Assembly: GCA_038049695.1 (NCBI GenBank)
Contig: CP142453.1
Coordinates: 15,690,001 to 15,754,000 of the forward strand
From: Cinnamomum chago
Lineage: Eukaryota > Streptophyta > Magnoliopsida > Laurales > Lauraceae
Length of the DNA stretch: 64,000 nt
Reading direction: 5' to 3'
How positions within the stretch are numbered: the first letter of the stretch is position 1; each line of letters begins with the position of its first letter. The notes under the pieces were generated by a model, which made no database searches, had not been told where the DNA came from, and saw only the letters and a program-made list of their open reading frames with translations. This document shows positions 17,901-29,209 of this stretch, piece after piece. The position numbers and the translations under genes were made by a program.

Positions 17901-18386
17901 TGGACCCATAATTGGATACAATCCAGAAGTGGGACCTTCCATTCATACAAAACAGTAAATTAGTGGTACAGCTTGTGCTATTGAAGTGACCCTGTGCATG
18001 AATGGATAAACATTTTCTACAAGCTTGACCAAACAAAAGCTCAACTATGATCGACCAGGACTAACCCCAGCCCAAACAAAAGGATCGGACTTGAGCTTAC
18101 CAGGCCATGCCTGAACATAATCTGTGGACCCTATGGTCTTTGCTAATCTCTAGATCCAACTGCATCTCCTGCATGCCAAAAGCACAACTCTAACCATGAT
18201 TGGTGAAAAAGAAAGAAGTAATGAATGTGATAGAATTTCTCCACTAGAAAGCAAATGAAGCTCAAAGTTAAAACAGGGAAACGCATGTAATTCACAACAA
18301 TAAATAAGTACAGTATTCATACTAGACAACTCTCACAAGAAGAATAACAGGGGACCCCAAAAAAAGTATGACTTCAAGTAAACAAG
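14955..18386. other. Spacer between the OMR1 start and the bL9 3' end
   Basis: Contains the OMR1 promoter (proximal part about 14955-15200; no clear TATA box seen), a decayed LINE piece at 15690-16070, and low-complexity AT-rich DNA to the bL9 stop codon. No further gene was recognised. Confidence 0.5.
15690..16070 (+). mobile_element. Decayed RTE-type LINE fragment, plus strand
   Basis: On the plus strand, about 15738-15775 reads RDSVSYLGSIINR, followed by FGETKEYVKHLIRAE and then a stop. This matches the [22 protein letters not shown] pattern of the better preserved copy near 56250. Further on, about 15980-16030, the DNA resembles the EMRMLRWM...RNE segment but carries stops. It is an inactive C-terminal reverse-transcriptase ORF remnant. 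Confidence 0.6.
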
Positions 18387-21356
18387 TCATCTTCTCCGAA
18401 TTTTAACATGTAGAGTCCAGTGGAGCTTTCCCACAGGCAACGGAATTGACTTAGGCAGACGAAGCGGGATCTCAAACTCTCCCAGTGAAGTAATCGGCGA
18501 TGGTAGATGCAGATTCTCTGGCTGGACGCTCACAGAAAGCTGTCTTGCCACCTGATTTCATCATAATATCAAATTCCACGTCTTTATCAGAAATCTGTTC
18601 ATTAGTATCTAGCTGTTTCCTTTAATTTCCACGTGAAACTCACATGTTCCAGGGACTAAGAAGAAAAGGGAATTAACATGTAAAGGTAATGAAGACGTAT
18701 AAAGGCAATTAATACCCATTATGCAAAAAGATAACATAAGCAATATTTTTTGGTTTCTCCATACAAGAAAAATGAGGTTAAAAACCCACAATTTCCTGTC
18801 ATGTTCTGATGTGCACACACATGCAGAGACCCCCGTCTGAGCACCACATAAGGAGCCAACCAGTAAAATCCGGATAAGGACACATTTTCTTGAACCTGAT
18901 TGATAATCGAGTCCAGGTCTACATTTTGGTTCTAATTGATTGGGTACATGTCAGGGTACAGATGGGTTCCAACCCAGAAACTTGAGTGTATAATGTATTT
19001 AAAGTATAAAAACATATATTATATATGATATATATATTATATTAAAAATACATAAATACATAACCCAAGTTGTTCTATGCAGGTTGATGGTCTCTCAAGG
19101 AAAAGGGGTAAGGCCGATGAGGCCATAGATGGAAGTAGTAAGGACTAAGGATAAATATGAAGTGCAACCTATCCAAGGATTTGACCCAAGATATAGATTG
19201 GAATGGAAAAACAGAATGCATGTAGCCAAATCCGACATAGCTGAGACAGGGCCTTGATGATGATGATGATTATGATTATGAAACATACTTTGCCTTGAGT
19301 TAGCGTCGGATCCTGGTTCTAACACATTACACACATGCTGGGTCTGAGTACATGGAAAACTAATTGGGTACTGTACTCCTGGCCAAGCATGGACCCAACC
19401 TGAATCGACCTGTTTACAGCCCCATGTTCCACATCTTGATGTAGTAACTATCAAACCGATTCAGGCCCACTTATAGTGGTTGAATTCCAATGAAGCAAAG
19501 GTTTCAGCCATGCTAATGAGATGCAGGAAATTGAAAATATTGTTCTCAAATGCAAATGCAATTTTTTAGCGTGATTCTTATTTTGCCATCCACTGAGGGT
19601 TGGCAGCTACCTCCCATCCCTGGCACCTAGCAGATCCAATGGAGTGTGTTCATTATTAATATTTGCAGAGAGGCCAGTGAGATGGCTAATAAATTAGCTA
19701 GAAATGGTGCATCTCATCCTGCCTTTATGCATGATGTTTATTAAATATTAATCTGCTTTAATAAATTTATTATATCATTTTAAAAAGATAGGTTATGACT
19801 AAAAACAATTCTCAACTTTTAATCATTACAGAAACTAGTATTTTCACCAGCACTTAATAGGATTCAATTATTCAAAAATGCTAGTAAAAAGGAAATGTAC
19901 TTAAATGAGAATAATCCAACCCGTAAATATAAGTAATAATGTTTGGATGTTGCCACCAATGACCAACTCATAGTAATAATAATGAATGAAGCTCAAATGC
20001 ATTTGTTAATTGAACAATTTTCTGTTAATGCATCCCTAGCAGGACCATACATGACACCAAATCAAGATGCCTTTTGCTAACAAAAAAAATAAAAATGATG
20101 CTTTTTATCTGAGGAATTAGATCAGAACATGTGTCCCCACCAGTCATATCATTCCACGGGCTATTTGCTTTCACAGTATCAGAAACCAAAACGCATGTGC
20201 CATTAGGCATCATTGAAATCAAGAACCCTATGACCTAAACATTTTGTGTATGGAAGCAAATGTGAACTGTATTTAAGACGAAAATAGCCGGTGAAACAAG
20301 CATACCTCAGCTACAAGCTCATCTTTCGTCACAGGCTCGCGCAATTCATTGTCTACTTTGACGAGCCTTCTCAGTCCCTGTAAGAACAAATAAATACAGA
20401 CTACTAGTTCAGTCAATGGCCATGGGCAAAGCATATGATCAATATTAGGAACAAATAAATACAAGACTCCTAGTTTACTCAAATGCCATTGGCAAAGCAC
20501 ATGAATAATGTTTGGCATGTCATCATGGAGCCTAATTGAACAATGGGACAATTATGTGACATATTGTCATACATTACAGAAACATGTGCACACCTCCTTC
20601 CTCAGCACACTTGGGAACAGCCATGGAATCCACGGTGTTTTCTCCATGGACATCTTAAAGTGTGATTCCTCACCCGTGGAATATGCAACTTCTTTTTGGG
20701 CACAATAATGGAGAGAGAAGGGAGAGAGCGAACAACTTCCACGGAAAAAATCACAACTACAATCCCCTCCCATTCGACTTTAAATTCCTCAAAATTGAGG
20801 ACTTCTGCTGAAACTTTTCCACGGAAAACTTCAAATTCTCCAAGGAAAATCTCTGCACCAAACATTGAGCACATACCTTATCCACGGAAACTTTTATATT
20901 TTTTTCTATAGAAATGTCAATGCAAAGATACGGCTCCTATGTGGAGCCTCCCTATAATCAACCCAAGCCCCTTACACACATATTGGTATTCTCTCTTTCC
21001 AAACAAATATTGCCACCCATCCAACATCCAGACAAGACCAATTTTGTCCCACCTTTAATCCACCTTACAACCTCACTGTCCCACCCTACTGTCTCTCATG
21101 AATGACATGCTCACATGCATCAAGGTGGTCACCACAGGGTCCACTTACAATCTTTCTAGGGGTATATTCTGTATATGCGTCCATTTTTCCTCATAGTCAC
21201 AGTTCACCCAGCTTTCTCCTATTAATCTGAACCTACCAATCAAACCATCCCACCTTGATTACCATAGAATAAATACTGCTATAACTAGAAAGATATTCAC
21301 TGTTGGATTGTCCATATGAGAAGAAAATGATTTGAGTCCCATAAGTTAATTGTGTT

Positions 21357-21388
<32 letters not shown>

Positions 21389-24300
21389 ACATCCACACAC
21401 GCACACACGAGTCCACTTTCCGTCCTTCTAGGGGGATGCTCTCTATCTGCGTCCATTTTTCACTCATAGTCACAATTCACCATTGTATCCATGTATTCAC
21501 AGCTCACCCAGCTTTCTTCCATTAATCTTAACCAACCAAACCATCCCACCTTGATTACCAAAGACAAACATATTGCTTTAACAGGAAGGATTGTCCATAT
21601 GAGAAGAATATGATTGAATCCCATGAGTAAATCGTGTTTTTTTGTGAATCCCATTTAAGTGTGAATATCATTCCCAAGTCCATCCAGAGTGAAACTTTGG
21701 GAAATTCCAATTTAGAGGAAGGATGATTTTTTCTTTTTTTTTCTTTTTTCTTTTTTTTTTTTTTTTTGAATGAATAAGAGGGATGATCCACTGGATGTTA
21801 TGTTGGGACAGGTGTATATAGGTTGATAAATTGATGAACGGGGAGATGGATGGATAGAGAATGAGAGGAGAGTTCTATTCCAGAATGACTATGAGCAAAT
21901 CATGGCCCAGACTATGGGGCCCACCATAGAGAGCAAATCATGGCTGGTATGAGGTCCACCTGAAGGCATCACAATAATTTGAGAGTGTGGGGAAAGGGGG
22001 ATGAAAACGTCCATGTATGGCTTAGGTAATGTGCAAAACATGGAGACCATTTGATCAATTAGATGAAGCACCTGCTTCGGTGTTTTTTATGCATGATCAA
22101 TCCAAGGGTGAGTGAAATTTGGATGAGTCAACTATTAAACAAAGATTTCCGTAACACTCCATATCTTTTTGAAGTGTTATATTTATTTATTTATTTGAAT
22201 GATGGTAATAAATTAAGGGAGCACTTCCCAAAGCATAAAAAATTCCATAGATTCAAACTACAGATAATTTCAACCTACTCCAAATCTAGCCAAATGGTAA
22301 GTCTCTCCAATTGCCTCCTAACACAAGACCATAAGAAAAATGAGAACTCCTATTAAAACCTTGGATTTCTCCAATCACATCAGACGCCAATAGAAATCAT
22401 CAGATTTAGTTGCCCAACGGATGGCACAAAGCAAATCACCTTCAACCATCAAAAAAGGAATCAGCCCATTATAAAATTTCTAAACTAAATCCAATTTCCA
22501 ATTATATGAACATAATTAGCAATTTTGACTAGGAATTATTTTAGTCAATGGATTTCAGAAAAGAATGTCAAAGGGCATGTAGAATTTCATTGAGGGCAAG
22601 TGCACAATTATGGGAATTAGGACAAGTGCCTCAGTAAGTTGCCTCAGATTTCATTTTGGACGGAGTTGAGGGCCCTTTTGGCAATTCACCCGAGAAAAAC
22701 CAGGCATATTCTTCCACTTGTGCTATTCCATTTTTGCTGAACTGTATTGGTTTTCTTCTTTCATCATTCCAAACCTGTCAGGATTAAAGAGCACTCACAT
22801 GACGTTTTACATCCAGCAAGGTTCTAGTTGATATTTCTGGGTTGCATATGACATTTCAGCTGAACTTTCTGAAAGACAGAAACCTTTGAACCTGAGGAAA
22901 ATAGGCTGTTTAGGTATTCTCCGCATGAGGCTAGCGTAAAAAAGCTTGCAGTGTCACAAATTTAGCACACAAACTTCCAGCCCACCATCCTTAGGAATTG
23001 AGCAAATTCATGGTTTGGTTTCCATCGATAATCCCACTACATCTAAAAAACTCATAGCTGGCAAGTTTGCCTACTTTGATTTGAAGAAAGGTTCATTTCG
23101 ATCTTATAGAAACACTGAAATAACATTTCAAATTCATTTTCCTCGCCAGACCAGTGAATTGAAGATTTTAGTTATAAACTAAATCATGTTCTTCCATTAC
23201 AAATTTTGATTGACCACTAAGTGCTAAGTCCAGTCATAGCTGGAAAATCCTTGTTTTTCATGTTGGTCATCTTTTGTGTTCCTTGATCTTCTTTGAATCC
23301 TTTTTTAGATTTTCATTTTCCTTTTTCAAAATGTCATTACTATAAAAGAAAATTACATAATTATATAGCCGACCCAGTATATGATGGTACATTGGGTGGA
23401 AAATTGAAGAGAAGACAAACTACATAGAAAAATCAACAATTGAACCCTGCACTGCATGGTGCCGATTGAATCCCTTTTTAAGTTTTGAGATTTTCTGATT
23501 TGCTCCATGTTCTTTTATTTTCCATTGAAAAGAATTCGTTACTGAGTGTATGTTTGTGTGTGCACACGCAGAATGTAAAGACAATATAAACCCAATTATT
23601 CACGGCGCACAGATTAAACCAAATCTAGAGTAGCCGACAAGGTACCAGACGAGCATTATCTAGACACTTTGCAGCCGTTTGATATTCTTTCATTTTGTCT
23701 TCCTTGGTCTTTGGAACAACCGTCACTGTCTCAACCTCTTCACGTTGGTAAATCTGGTTGACACAAGCATGTAATCTAAATTCAACAAGTTATGAATAAG
23801 ACTGATAGGAATATCTCTATTTCCACTACATCAAGAGATCAAAAAAATGATAGAAACAAACATTTATATCTAGTCAAGATAATATATACAAAAACAAGAA
23901 ATTTTAATATCAAAGATGAAAATTAAAGGATCTTGGCACAAAAGATAAGATTACAAGTAGATGGAGCATGTATTTTGAAGACTCATTACTAAATACAAAA
24001 GCATGTGAAGGGTGAAAAGAGTATTTATTTACTTCCTTTTATTTCTAATTTTTCCATCTTGCAGGGTATAATGCTCTTATTCTAGGGTTTACTTAGAGGT
24101 TTGTTTAAATAAAAAATATTGGCCAGTCAGCTAGGTAGTTTTGAGGGACTTCTATGAAACTTGATTGCAACTCCTTTTTTTTTTTAACGGTTAAGGGAAG
24201 ATAATTAATTAATGAGAGAAAACGAAATAGAGATACAAAAGTCCTACGAAGTGTCAATCAAACCGACAATGGGAAGCCACTGCTGAGTGGCAGAGAAATA

Positions 24301-26048
24301 TCACTTATACACACCAACTATAGAAAAGGGATTATATCACCAAAACACATCAGCTCGTGGTTGCTTCTCTGCTGATTTGTCTTCATCTTGTAAACTTCTG
24401 CCTATTCGTGTGCTTACTGCAGGGTGATGTACATGCTGTCCGTCACAAATACGGCCTTGCCAGAGATCCATGAGCAATTCCTATCCCGACTAATATTGAG
24501 GGGACTATTGAGCTGACATGACTCCAAATTTAGGAAGTTGCGCCAGTCCTACCAACTAAAGTATTATTAGCTTGGCAGCAATTGGCATCTAGATCTAAAA
24601 CTTGAGATCAGGTTTGACCAAGTTTGACATATTTAACAATACATACATAATTGGTTGATCATAAAAATGGTTGGATCTATTTGCATCTGCTGGATATTCA
24701 TCCACTGTTCACAGTGTTCGGTTGTTCGTTGCAATAAATTCCTTTGTTTCGGTTAGTATTCAATTTTTGGGGGTGTCAATGGATCTTTAAGCCTGATCAA
24801 TCCAGACTGCTCATGGCAATCAGGGTTGCAACAACTTCAATATAGATAGAATCTGCATTCTAGTGAATCATTATGTTTTCTCTATTGATTGAACTTCTAC
24901 GCAGCTAATAGCTAAAATGAAGTCTTCAATCCCTTTTATTAGCTGAGGTAATCCTTTAGTCAGTATCACATGACTATCCCAACAGAAAGGAAAAGATATC
25001 ACTATTCACTAGCAAAAACTTTTATTGCCCCTGAAAGACCTGGGTTTACTTTTGCTGCCTCATCTAATGTCTAAGTTGATGGGCTAGTGGCAACTTGCAG
25101 ACTACATTAGGCAGTAGAAGTGACGAGGGACGGACCCAGGCACAATCAGGCGGGTGCAGTCGCACCCGTTAAATTGTGGTGCGTTTCAAAAAGTTCAATA
25201 AAAATCATGAGTCCACCCTTAAAATCCACATGAAAATCCTCGGTTTGCCCCCAAAACCAAACTACCTATTAAGATCTGCACCCCTCAAACCAAAATACTG
25301 GGTCCGCCAAGTGACCTGTCTATAAACATAAACTTCATTCTACAAACCATTGGAATTTTCTATGTATTTATATTCTCTTTTGACTGAACTTCTACATGGC
25401 TAGTAGAAGTTCTCTTAGGTTGTGGCCATTTGTTTTTCAGCATTTGAGATTGTGACAAACTCATAATTCACTCTTGCTGGGATAACATCTTCTAAGTTTT
25501 ATATCCCTATTACAATTCCAAAAAAAAAAAAAAAACAAGAAGAAGAAGAAGAGAAGGAGGTTCTATATCCTTAATCAATGGCAATCATTGATGTCAACAA
25601 CCTAAGAAGTATAAGGCATAAAGGCAGTATGCACCCATCGAAGAAAAGTATATAACCCATTTCAAAAAACCAAGTATAGAACATGATGTCAATTCTTATT
25701 TACTCTCCAGTATAACTGAATGACAGAATATATATATATATAGAGAGAGAGAGAGATAGAGGAAGGCTCTCCTAAGCTCAGGCTTAGGATAAAATCTCGT
25801 AAGCTCATATCCGAATTTACTGGACCATTGGATCGACTATGTATCGATCTAAATGACTATTAACCATTAAACTTTTGGGCCCATATGGAGACGATAAAAT
25901 TCATGGTTGGGGCTGATTTTTTTACTGAGAGGAAGATCCCAAGGAGTCCTTAAAATCCCCCCACCCCCATCCCCATGTGGGTCCCCAAGTGGGCCCCACC
26001 ACAGACTTGAGCTTACCTTATCCTAAGCTTGAGCTTAGGAGAGCTGGC

Positions 26049-26090
<42 letters not shown>

Positions 26091-26988
26091 TAACTAACAC
26101 TATCAATTCTGCCAAAAAAACAACAAAAACTATTGCAACTCCGGGGTACAAGACAACAACCAAATACACCCTAAAACTTGTATGCTCCTTCCTCAAAACC
26201 AGATTATGACTGTCAAGATTTGAATCTTCTTCTCTTTTTTTCCTTCTGACATAATTTTACCACACAAGGAAAAAAACTAATCTATTTAAAAAAAATTGTG
26301 AACTTATGCATGGATTGATAACTGTTGCATCGCATTAAACAGTAAAAAAACCGGTTTTGCAAACATGGGTTTTAAGGAGTTCTTTCCCCAGATACATTGC
26401 ATAAATAATACAATCAAAACGAACTTCAATTTTATCTGATAGGATTCCATGTGGCAGAAATCTGAAAAGGGGATGCCGCCCTGTTTAGTAAGCAACAGAA
26501 TTCATTAAAATGGTAATGAGAATGATAGAAGAAAAGACCTTGCGCTGCTCTCTGATGAGGTAGGCATACTTGTCAATGTTTGGAACCGCAAGCAACTTGG
26601 GCATTAGGTGGTTCCTGAAATACCCAGGAGCGACCTTCACCGTTTCACCTGCTTTCCCCAGCTTATCTACGCTCTGATTGTTCATAACCACATCAAATCA
26701 GTGACCCACCAATCAAACAAAAACAAAAAAGGGAAGGAGGCTGCATTTGGGCATATCCAGACCGATTGCGATTTGGGGTACATCCAAACACACCTAAAAA
26801 GGAAGGGAAGAACAAGACATTGAAAAGTAAGGAATACTTCCACTGACCGTCGTGAGAATGACCTCCAACTTCCTGAATCTGAGTCCCTGACCCACCAACA
26901 ACGGATGGATTGTGTGACTGGAATTGGGGGCGGTCGTCTCTTTGACGAGTTGTCGGAGAAGATTTCTGCTGCATTGCATTTGAGCCAT
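18387..26988 (-). CDS. Mitochondrial 50S ribosomal protein bL9, complete (5 exons, 206 aa)
   Basis: Exons in gene order: 26988-26848, 26673-26539, 23753-23646, 20377-20306, 18551-18387. All joins are phase 0. The product starts MAQMQCSRNLLRQLV and has the bL9 signature RKLEVILTT...KLGKAGETVKVAPGYFRNHLMPKLLAVPNIDKYAYLIREQRK (the two parts lie either side of intron 1), then a charged linker and the C-terminal L9 domain ending PLPVGKLHWTLHVKIRRR. bL9 binds 23S-type rRNA near the L1 stalk base. The short Arg-containing N-terminus without acidic residues fits mitochondrial import, and the protein resembles the plant mitochondrial-type L9 rather than the plastid RPL9; the location is inferred. Intron 2 (2.8 kb), intron 3 (3.3 kb) and intron 4 (1.8 kb) hold repeats. 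A (GA)n tract lies 8 bases before the start codon. Confidence 0.95.
19090..19285 (+). mobile_element. RTE-type LINE 3' tail in bL9 intron 4
   Basis: The segment ends CCGACATAGCTGAGACAGGG followed by CCTTGATGATGATGATGATT. In plants RTE LINEs typically end in a coding tail followed by a short tandem repeat such as (GAT)n instead of poly(A). Only the last roughly 200 bases remain. Confidence 0.5.
21139..21640. repeat. Diverged direct duplication (period about 272 bp) in bL9 intron 3
   Basis: A block starting GTCCACTTACAATCTTTC at 21139 recurs as GTCCACTTTCCGTCCTTC at 21411. Both copies then share TGCGTCCATTTTT, CACCCAGCTTTCT, CCATCCCACCTTGATTACCA, and GATTGTCCATATGAGAAGAA in the same order, each running into a T-rich run. 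The first copy ends in a long T run and a (GT)n stretch. Confidence 0.75.
25764..26050. mobile_element. Foldback MITE family A, copy 1 (bL9 intron 2)
   Basis: Ends CTCTCCTAAGCTCAGGCTTA and its inverse complement (right end CTTGAGCTTAGGAGAG). The core contains ACTGGACCATTGGATCGACT and GTGGGCCCCACC. It is bordered by TA/GA dinucleotide DNA on the left and (TA)n on the right. Related copies lie at 47436-48232. Confidence 0.8.
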
Positions 26989-26994
26989 GGAGAC

Positions 26995-26996
<2 letters not shown>

Positions 26997-27033
<37 letters not shown>
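26997..27033. promoter_or_regulatory. (GA)n tract immediately 5' of the bL9 start codon
   Basis: On the coding strand this is a CT repeat that ends 8 bases before the ATG at 26988, so it lies in the 5' leader or core promoter. CT-rich leaders are common in plant ribosomal-protein genes; a regulatory role here is inference. Confidence 0.6.
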
Positions 27034-27036
<3 letters not shown>

Positions 27037-29209
27037 TGAGGGTTTTAGCTTATTGAAAGAAAGGGTTTTTGCATCTTTTCATTTCACATGACATGATATG
27101 GTATCATCCACTGAGTCAAAAATGATCAGTAGTTCTTTGACTCAGTGGGTTGTTTAGCAATCCACCGACTCGTCTCGATTCGTCCATGTACACTGCATGG
27201 TGTATATCAGTCCAAACTGTTGTTTAGTCCTTTGACTCAGTGGGTTGAACTGTGCTGGATCAGAGCTTTTTTTATCAGTCCAAACTGATTGACACGCCAA
27301 ATTTGACTCATGACTCAGGCTTTCACCGGTTTCCATTGTATTTTCAATAAAAACCACGTAACTCTGTAACTCATGCACTCACAACCACTATAACCATTGC
27401 CAACGTAGCCATAGGTAGAATCAAGTCATTTTTGTGAAAAAAATGCCTTACAACTGATCCATCGGTGGATCGATTGATCGCATTGCATAAGTAAAAATTG
27501 TACAAATTACTATGTGGGTAGTTTTCTCCCACCTACGCACCCACACATTTCGTAAGTTAATATATACTTAAAAAGAAATAAAAGGTTAAGAATAGCAATT
27601 TATATGAATTTTGTCATCTTCAGTGAGATCTACACATTTCTGGTTGATCTGCCGAGTTTGTTGGTCGACTGAACCCAGTAAAGATCCTGGTTAATATTTT
27701 GGACCTTTGGGCTTTCGAGCAGCTTTGATTTCCCAGCTGAGCTTATTGATTTATTGGACAGCCTGTTTGTTTGGAAGAACTCTGAAAATTATTGTCCGAA
27801 AGAATTTGAAACTCTCTTGATACTATATTCCGAGTGGAATTGCAAATGATCCAGCACGGTCCAACATTTAGAAAGCTGAGATTTTTAGAATTTAAAAATG
27901 TTAAATTAGAGAAGTTGGTTTTCAGAATTCTAGCAACCAAACGTTCGAGAATTCACAATTTGAGGGCCTTATTAACAAACCAAGTCACCATGCCCATGGA
28001 TCCCAATTCATTGTCTTATTCTTATTAATTCATATTTTTTCTGCGGATCTTCGTTTTTAATTGCTTTTAAAAGTGATTGTTTTATTTGAAAAGCATGGTA
28101 AAGCTTCATTTATTCAACTCAATGATAAATTAACTCCAATTCGAGATCCCAATAAGATGTGCATCGCCTGATTCACCAAAATGCAGACCACATTGCACCT
28201 AAAAGAAGCTTCAACATATCAACAGCAACATCTGCTTTGATTCTCAATCTCAACTTAAAGTAAAATAACAGCACCAATCCCTCCTGTCTCTATGTGGACC
28301 AAATCAGGCTGTATTTGACCGTTCTTCATGCAACAGTTTTTTCACATGAAAGAATTCATTTTCATGGGAGGATCAAGTAAAGTGTTTTCAACCCAAGGAA
28401 TTCATCTCTCACATAAATGAAAATCTGTGGAATGGAAAACTATTTACCATGAAAGGTGTAAAAAATTGAAAGTTACTTCTCTGTCAATCAAAGAATCCTT
28501 TTCAGTCTTCACCCTTTGCATCAAATACCATTTTCATGTGTAAACCATATGGGACACTAATGAGCAATTCCTTGAATTGGTTCTAGCAGGTTCATTTTAT
28601 AGCCAGAATGTACTACCATGGATTGGAATGGACCCAAATACAAGCCCAGACAAATCCCAGACAAAGCAACTAAAGGTGTATCAAATCTAGATTCCGGCAG
28701 TCAACAACCTAGGGTGTGACAACATTATTGTCTTGCATTAGTCCCAATGAGTCAGCAAAAGCAGATGACCTCCCCTTCTTTGTGAATTTACTTATAGTAT
28801 ATATCATCATCAAAGCATTATATATATATATATATGTGTGTGTGTGTATAAAGCAAAGTGGAAACCAAGGGGGAATCGCCTACACTTGATCCTTGAAATT
28901 CTGTCCGAGATTACTATTAGGATACAACATACTTGTGACTGTTCATCATAGAATCCAATACTCAGCACTAAACAAAACCATATATTGGTCAAGTTCAATA
29001 AGATGAAGCTGTGCACCTCGGTGCAAATAAATCTGAATATCACAACACTGAATATTACAAAGAAACTCTGCTGCAATTGTACCAAAACTTCAATTGCGCT
29101 ATCTTTTTTTCTCTTTAATGTGAAACTAAATATATAATAATGCAGACAATGCCTCTTATACAAAGTTTTGCACCATATCCGTACAAATAAAACCGAACAT
29201 CGAAACAAG
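27034..29209. other. Spacer between the bL9 promoter and the aspartic protease 3' end
   Basis: No exon was recognised. The bL9 upstream region is at the left. At about 28818-28850 a (TA)n(GT)n microsatellite lies in the 3' flank of the aspartic protease gene. Confidence 0.5.

Noticed and set aside
22140-22570. Possible antisense L1 3' region in bL9 intron 3
   Set aside because: The TTTATTTATTTGAATGATGG start is suggestive, but no readable RNase H or tail coding was found.
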